A DNA stretch of 37,093 nt. Source: an uncultured Methanosarcinales archaeon (GTDB lineage: Archaea; Halobacteriota; Methanosarcinia; Methanotrichales; Methanotrichaceae). The notes under the pieces were generated by a model. The model had not been told where the DNA came from and searched no databases. It saw only the letters and a program-made list of their open reading frames with translations. The stretch spans positions 1 through 37,093 of the forward strand of contig CAIQHB010000036.1 in assembly GCA_903871465.1 (NCBI GenBank). The letters run 5' to 3'. How positions within the stretch are numbered: the stretch's first letter is position 1; each line of letters starts with the position of its first letter. The position numbers and the translations under genes were made by a program. Positions 34,186-37,093 of the stretch are shown piece by piece.

Positions 34186-35394
34186 TTAAGTCCCCTCATT
34201 TTGGAGAAGGAGATGGTGCATCTTGTCCCTCTTCGTCTCCAGATATCGTCTATTGACGCTATTGGGCTCTATTTCCAGGGGCACGCGCTCCACGATCTTG
34301 AGACCGTAACCTTCCAGACCGATTACTTTGCGCGGATTGTTGGTCAAGAGGCGAATCTCTTTTATGCCCAGATCGACCAGGATCTGGGCGCCGATGCCGT
34401 AGTCTCTGAGGTCTGCGGGATAGCCCAATTCGTTATTGGCTTCCACTGTGTCTGAGCCCGCATCCTGCAGAGCATAAGCACGAAGCTTATTGGCGAGGCC
34501 TATACCTCTGCCTTCCTGGCGCATGTAGAGAAGAACTCCATTTCCTCTCTCACTTATGAGCCGCATGGCTTGTCGAAGCTGTTCGCCACAGTCGCAGCGT
34601 TTTGATGAGAAGACGTCGCCCGTGAGGCACTCCGAATGAACGCGGACTAATGCATCGTCGCTTGCAGGGTCCCCTGCTACGAGGGCGACATGGCACTGTC
34701 CATCCAGAATGGACTCATAGCCGATGGCCTTGAAGTAGCCGTATTCAGTGGGCATGCTCACAACCGATACCCTGCGTATCAATTTCTCGCACTGCATGCG
34801 ATGGCGTATCAGTTTCTCAATGGTCACCATTCTGATGCCATGCTCCGATGCAAAGCATTCCAGCTCAGGCAGCCTGGCCATAGTGCCGTCATCATTCATG
34901 ATCTCGACAATGACACCTGCGGGCTCGAGTCCCGCCAGATGGGCCAGGTCGACGCAGGCCTCAGTGTGTCCTGTGCGCTGCAAGACTCCTCCTTCCTTTG
35001 CCTGAAGGGGAAAGAGATGACCGGGAGTGACAATATCGGTGCGCCTCGTCTCTGGGGCGATTAAAGTATGAACCGTTGTCGATCGATCAAAAGCAGAGAT
35101 GCCGGTGGTGGTATTGGCTCTGGCGTCCACGGATACCGTGAAGGCCGTGCCCATGGACTCCGTGTTCTGGCTGGTCATGAGCGGAAGACCTAGCTCGTGG
35201 AGGCGATTCGCAGTCATGGGCATGCAGATCAAGCCGCGACCAAAGCGCGCCATGAAGTTGATGGCCTCCGGAGTAACCAGCTCTGCCGCCATCATCAGGT
35301 CTCCCTCATTCTCCCGGTTTTCGTCATCCAATATTATTATGAAGCGACCCGATCGCACATCCTGGATCGCCTCTTCCACGCTGCAAAATGGCAT
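34186..35394 (-). CDS. ribBA: Bifunctional 3,4-dihydroxy-2-butanone-4-phosphate synthase / GTP cyclohydrolase II
   Basis: A 402-residue fusion. Residues 1 to about 200 are RibB, making dihydroxybutanone phosphate from ribulose 5-phosphate: [20 protein letters not shown] and [12 protein letters not shown] are visible. Residues about 205-400 are RibA, opening the GTP ring: [18 protein letters not shown] (zinc cysteines), [28 protein letters not shown] and LLTNNPRKV. Both halves look intact. Most archaea use separate RibB and the unrelated GTP cyclohydrolase III/ArfA, so a bacterial-type fusion is notable. No ribosome site is seen; TTAATATC on the minus strand around 35418-35425 could be a TATA box for a leaderless start. 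Confidence 0.95.
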   Translation of the reverse strand: MPFCSVEEAIQDVRSGRFIIILDDENRENEGDLMMAAELVTPEAINFMARFGRGLICMPMTANRLHELGLPLMTSQNTESMGTAFTVSVDARANTTTGISAFDRSTTVHTLIAPETRRTDIVTPGHLFPLQAKEGGVLQRTGHTEACVDLAHLAGLEPAGVIVEIMNDDGTMARLPELECFASEHGIRMVTIEKLIRHRMQCEKLIRRVSVVSMPTEYGYFKAIGYESILDGQCHVALVAGDPASDDALVRVHSECLTGDVFSSKRCDCGEQLRQAMRLISERGNGVLLYMRQEGRGIGLANKLRAYALQDAGSDTVEANNELGYPADLRDYGIGAQILVDLGIKEIRLLTNNPRKVIGLEGYGLKIVERVPLEIEPNSVNRRYLETKRDKMHHLLLQNEGT

Positions 35395-35421
35395 AGAAGA
35401 CGAAATCGAACCTGTTAGATA

Positions 35422-36450
35422 TTAAGAGTTTTGTTGGGACCAGACACCCGGCAGAGCTGTGCCGCATTTGCCGCAACGTCCTTCCAGCAGGGAATTTTTC
35501 AGTATCATGTACCCCTGTCGTCGGATGAGGACTTCTCCGCAGTTAGAGCAACTGGTATTCTCGCTTTCCCCGGGAACGTTGCCAGCATAGACGTACTTCA
35601 AACCAGCCTTGCGACCTATCCTCAAGGCCAGACGAAGAGATTCGATTCCGGTAGCAGGCACATCCAACATCTTATGCCTGGGATAGAAGGCAGAGACGTG
35701 CCAGGGCATATCCGGGCTCACGCCTGCCAGAAATTCGGCAATATCCATAAGCGTCTGCTCAGAATCGTTATAACTGGGAATGATAAGCGTTGTAACCTCT
35801 ACCCAGACGCCATTTTTCCAGAACCGTTCAATGTTATTCTGAACCGGCTCAAGCTTTGCTCCGCAGACCTTGCGGTAGAATTGATCGTCCCCTTTCAAGT
35901 CGATGTTTATGCCGTCAAGAACCGGAATGATCTTTTGCGCGGCCTCCTCGCCTATGTAGCCGTTACTGACAAAGACATTCCGTAGGTCGCTCTCGCGGGC
36001 CATGCCGGCCACATCAAAGGCGTACTCGAAGAAGATGGTGGGTTCGGAGTACGTATAGGCGATGGACAGACAGCCTTCGGCTTTGGCCAACGCGACCACC
36101 TCTCCCGGAGGGACGAATTGCCCTGGTATCTGCCCCGTTTCCCGTGGTAGCTGGGAGATATCTGCATTCTGGCAGTGCAGGCAGGTGAAGTTGCAGCCCA
36201 CCGTGGCTATAGAGTAGGCAAGGCTTCCGGGCAGAAGATGAAAGAACGGCTTCTTCTCAATGGGATCAATATTAGCCGCTATGAGGTTTCCATAGACCAG
36301 AGTAATCAACTTTCCATCTTGGTTCTCTCGCACGGCGCATAATCCCCTCTTGCTGGGCCGAATGCGACACTGCTGATGGCAGAGGCTGCACCTAACAGCA
36401 CCCTTCTCATTTTCCCAGAATTGGGCCTCACGAGTGCTCTCTATGGACAT
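35422..36450 (-). CDS. amrS: AmrS-like radical SAM protein (AmmeMemoRadiSam system)
   Basis: A 342-residue radical SAM protein. The cluster motif CxxxCxxC is present as CNFTCLHCQN near residue 90. N-terminal cysteines CSLCHQQCRIRP...GLC (about 21-37) are typical of the PflA-like/AmrS family, and a C-terminal CSNCG...CGKCG zinc ribbon (about 303-330) closes the protein. Family features in between: IEKKPFFHLLPGS, AYTYSEPTIF, INIDLKG, WHVSAFYPRHKM. The usual partners (AMMECR1 and Memo) are not in this window. Substrate unknown for the family. GGTGAT lies just before the ATG, and a TATA-like GCATATAATA (minus strand, about 36483-36492) sits about 30 nt upstream. Confidence 0.9.
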   Translation of the reverse strand: MSIESTREAQFWENEKGAVRCSLCHQQCRIRPSKRGLCAVRENQDGKLITLVYGNLIAANIDPIEKKPFFHLLPGSLAYSIATVGCNFTCLHCQNADISQLPRETGQIPGQFVPPGEVVALAKAEGCLSIAYTYSEPTIFFEYAFDVAGMARESDLRNVFVSNGYIGEEAAQKIIPVLDGINIDLKGDDQFYRKVCGAKLEPVQNNIERFWKNGVWVEVTTLIIPSYNDSEQTLMDIAEFLAGVSPDMPWHVSAFYPRHKMLDVPATGIESLRLALRIGRKAGLKYVYAGNVPGESENTSCSNCGEVLIRRQGYMILKNSLLEGRCGKCGTALPGVWSQQNS

Positions 36451-36624
36451 GATATCACCGCCAAGAAATGGCTTATCTCTTGTATTATATGCGAGCTGCT
36501 AGATGTAATACTTTTGTAGACCTGCTCAGTGAGAGCTGATTCAAAGACTCTATTTCGCTTGGGTCAGCCCATAGACGAATTGCCAACTAAGGCCGAGATT
36601 ATCAAAGCACAAAGAATAGCTGGT

Positions 36625-36663
36625 ATAAAAAAGGGATAGTTCTGGAGAGCCGAAGCCCTCCAG
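36625..36663 (-). terminator. Hairpin plus T-run terminator of the S-layer-type gene
   Basis: The stem CTGGAGAGC / GCCCTCCAG with a CGAA-type loop occupies 36642-36663. On the minus strand it is followed by AACTATCCC and then TTTTTT (36632-36627). It starts 11 nt after the stop codon of the minus-strand S-layer-type gene. Archaeal termination mostly needs only the T-run; the hairpin may protect the 3' end of an abundant mRNA. Confidence 0.6.
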
Positions 36664-36673
36664 CTATTTTATC

Positions 36674-37093
36674 TTACTCTCTCCTGCTCAGTACCAGGTA
36701 GGCAACTGCCAGAAGGCCGGTCAGGGCAAAGACGCTCTCAAATCCGGGGGTTGTCTTCTTGGTGGCTGCGGTGGTATTGTTGCTGGCTGGAACGGTTGTT
36801 TTGGTTGTGGTTGTGGTTACGTTCTCAGCTGGAGCGGTTGTTTTGGTTGTGGTTGTGGTTACGTTCTCAGCGGGAACGGTTGTTGTGGTTACGTTCTCAG
36901 CTGGAGCGGTTGTTGTGGTTGTGGTTGTGGTTGTGGTTGTGGTTGCGTTCGTGCCCTCAATGGTTACTGGTTTGTATATGAAGAACCTGAGGGTGTCGTT
37001 ATCAGCGGTCTGGATGCTTACACCGGGCATAAGTACAACGTTCTTGTTCTTGCTGAGGGTTACTGCGTTGTCCTTGTTGTCCATGGTGATTGA
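36674..37093 (-). CDS. S-layer-type surface protein, C-terminal part (partial, runs off the window)
   Basis: The reading frame is open to the end of the window (codons before the first in-window Met read Ser-Ile-Thr), so this is a C-terminal fragment of at least 139 residues. It starts with the end of an S-layer-type beta domain (VTLSKNKNVVLMPGVSIQTADNDTLRFFIYKP, positions 36964-37063), like the S-layer-related duplication domain of methanogens. A Thr-rich linker with PAENVTTTT repeats follows. The tail TPGFESVFALTGLLAVAYLVLSRRE, split as PGF motif, hydrophobic helix and RRE end, is a PGF-CTERM sorting signal, which archaeosortase removes in related organisms. The Asn-Val-Thr and Thr-rich sequence is suited to glycosylation. 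Confidence 0.85.
   Translation of the reverse strand, partial: SITMDNKDNAVTLSKNKNVVLMPGVSIQTADNDTLRFFIYKPVTIEGTNATTTTTTTTTTTTAPAENVTTTTVPAENVTTTTTKTTAPAENVTTTTTKTTVPASNNTTAATKKTTPGFESVFALTGLLAVAYLVLSRRE
36778..36947 (-). repeat. Thr-rich imperfect tandem repeats in S-layer-type gene
   Basis: Repeated GGTTGTGGTTGTGGTTACG and GTTCTCAGC[TG]GGA[AG]CGGT blocks (plus-strand reading) encode Thr runs separated by [AV]PAENV. Three to four units of unequal length are visible, plus a run of twelve Thr codons around 36907-36942. The low complexity makes copy number prone to change and to assembly error. Confidence 0.85.

Noticed and set aside
36778-36947. CRISPR array
   Set aside because: The repeats are Thr codon runs in frame within a coding sequence, with no unique spacers of constant length.

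Overview
The window looks like chromosomal DNA of a methanogenic archaeon, most likely of the Methanothrix (Methanosaeta) type or a close relative in the Methanosarcinia. The evidence is a Fae-Hps fusion, a DUF373 membrane protein beside an FwdC-like GXGXG protein, a CetZ-like tubulin, an archaeal presenilin homologue, Tsr3, aspartate dehydrogenase with NadC, and an S-layer-type protein with a PGF-CTERM tail. Promoters have archaeal TATA boxes, several genes look leaderless, and TTG or GTG starts are common. The taxon is an inference from gene content; no rRNA or tRNA gene was seen.

Layout. (1) 186-6930, minus strand: an apparent operon of exported proteins in the order NosD-like beta-helix protein, two paralogous two-domain rhodanese-like proteins, S8 (subtilisin) protease, then a cytoplasmic class II aldolase. 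(2) 7084-9016, plus strand, divergent: a secreted DNRLRE-like protein and a thioredoxin-fold/CcdA fusion. Blocks 1 and 2 together suggest extracytoplasmic sulfur or thiol chemistry. (3) 9121-11636: Fae-Hps (formaldehyde handling and ribulose monophosphate route) and a membrane-anchored alkaline-phosphatase-superfamily protein. (4) 11562-12648: a ~287-bp direct duplication flanking an acylphosphatase-like gene with a 3 x 30-bp internal repeat. It is followed by an orphan two-TM protein gene. (5) 13828-19612: three complete amt-glnK pairs side by side, one on the minus strand and two on the plus strand. Each amt gene has upstream the same three-half-site element, TATGAA-N3-TTCATA-N5-TAYGAA. This is the most striking unexplained signal in the window and probably a nitrogen-control operator. 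(6) 19665-24602: an AT-rich FAD oxidoreductase, a small secreted protein, DUF373, the GXGXG protein and the CetZ-like tubulin. (7) 24693-28946: a COG1361-like exported protein coupled to nadC, divergent nadX, then an AcuC/HDAC-family deacylase and a zinc-ribbon protein. (8) 29004-36450: presenilin-like protease, CYTH protein, valS, tsr3, hsp20, a bacterial-type ribBA fusion and an AmrS-like radical SAM enzyme. (9) 36674-37093: the C-terminal end of an S-layer-type protein that runs off the window, followed by a hairpin plus T-run.

How the genes fit together. The amt/glnK block is a self-contained ammonium uptake and PII signalling module, and its third PII has altered regulatory residues. NadX and NadC supply NAD from aspartate. 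Fae-Hps can feed pentose phosphate synthesis. The exported rhodaneses keep cysteines only in the first rhodanese domain and carry an extra CxxCKG motif after the signal peptide. This is unlike canonical rhodanese and could be part of an undescribed envelope persulfide or thiol pathway.
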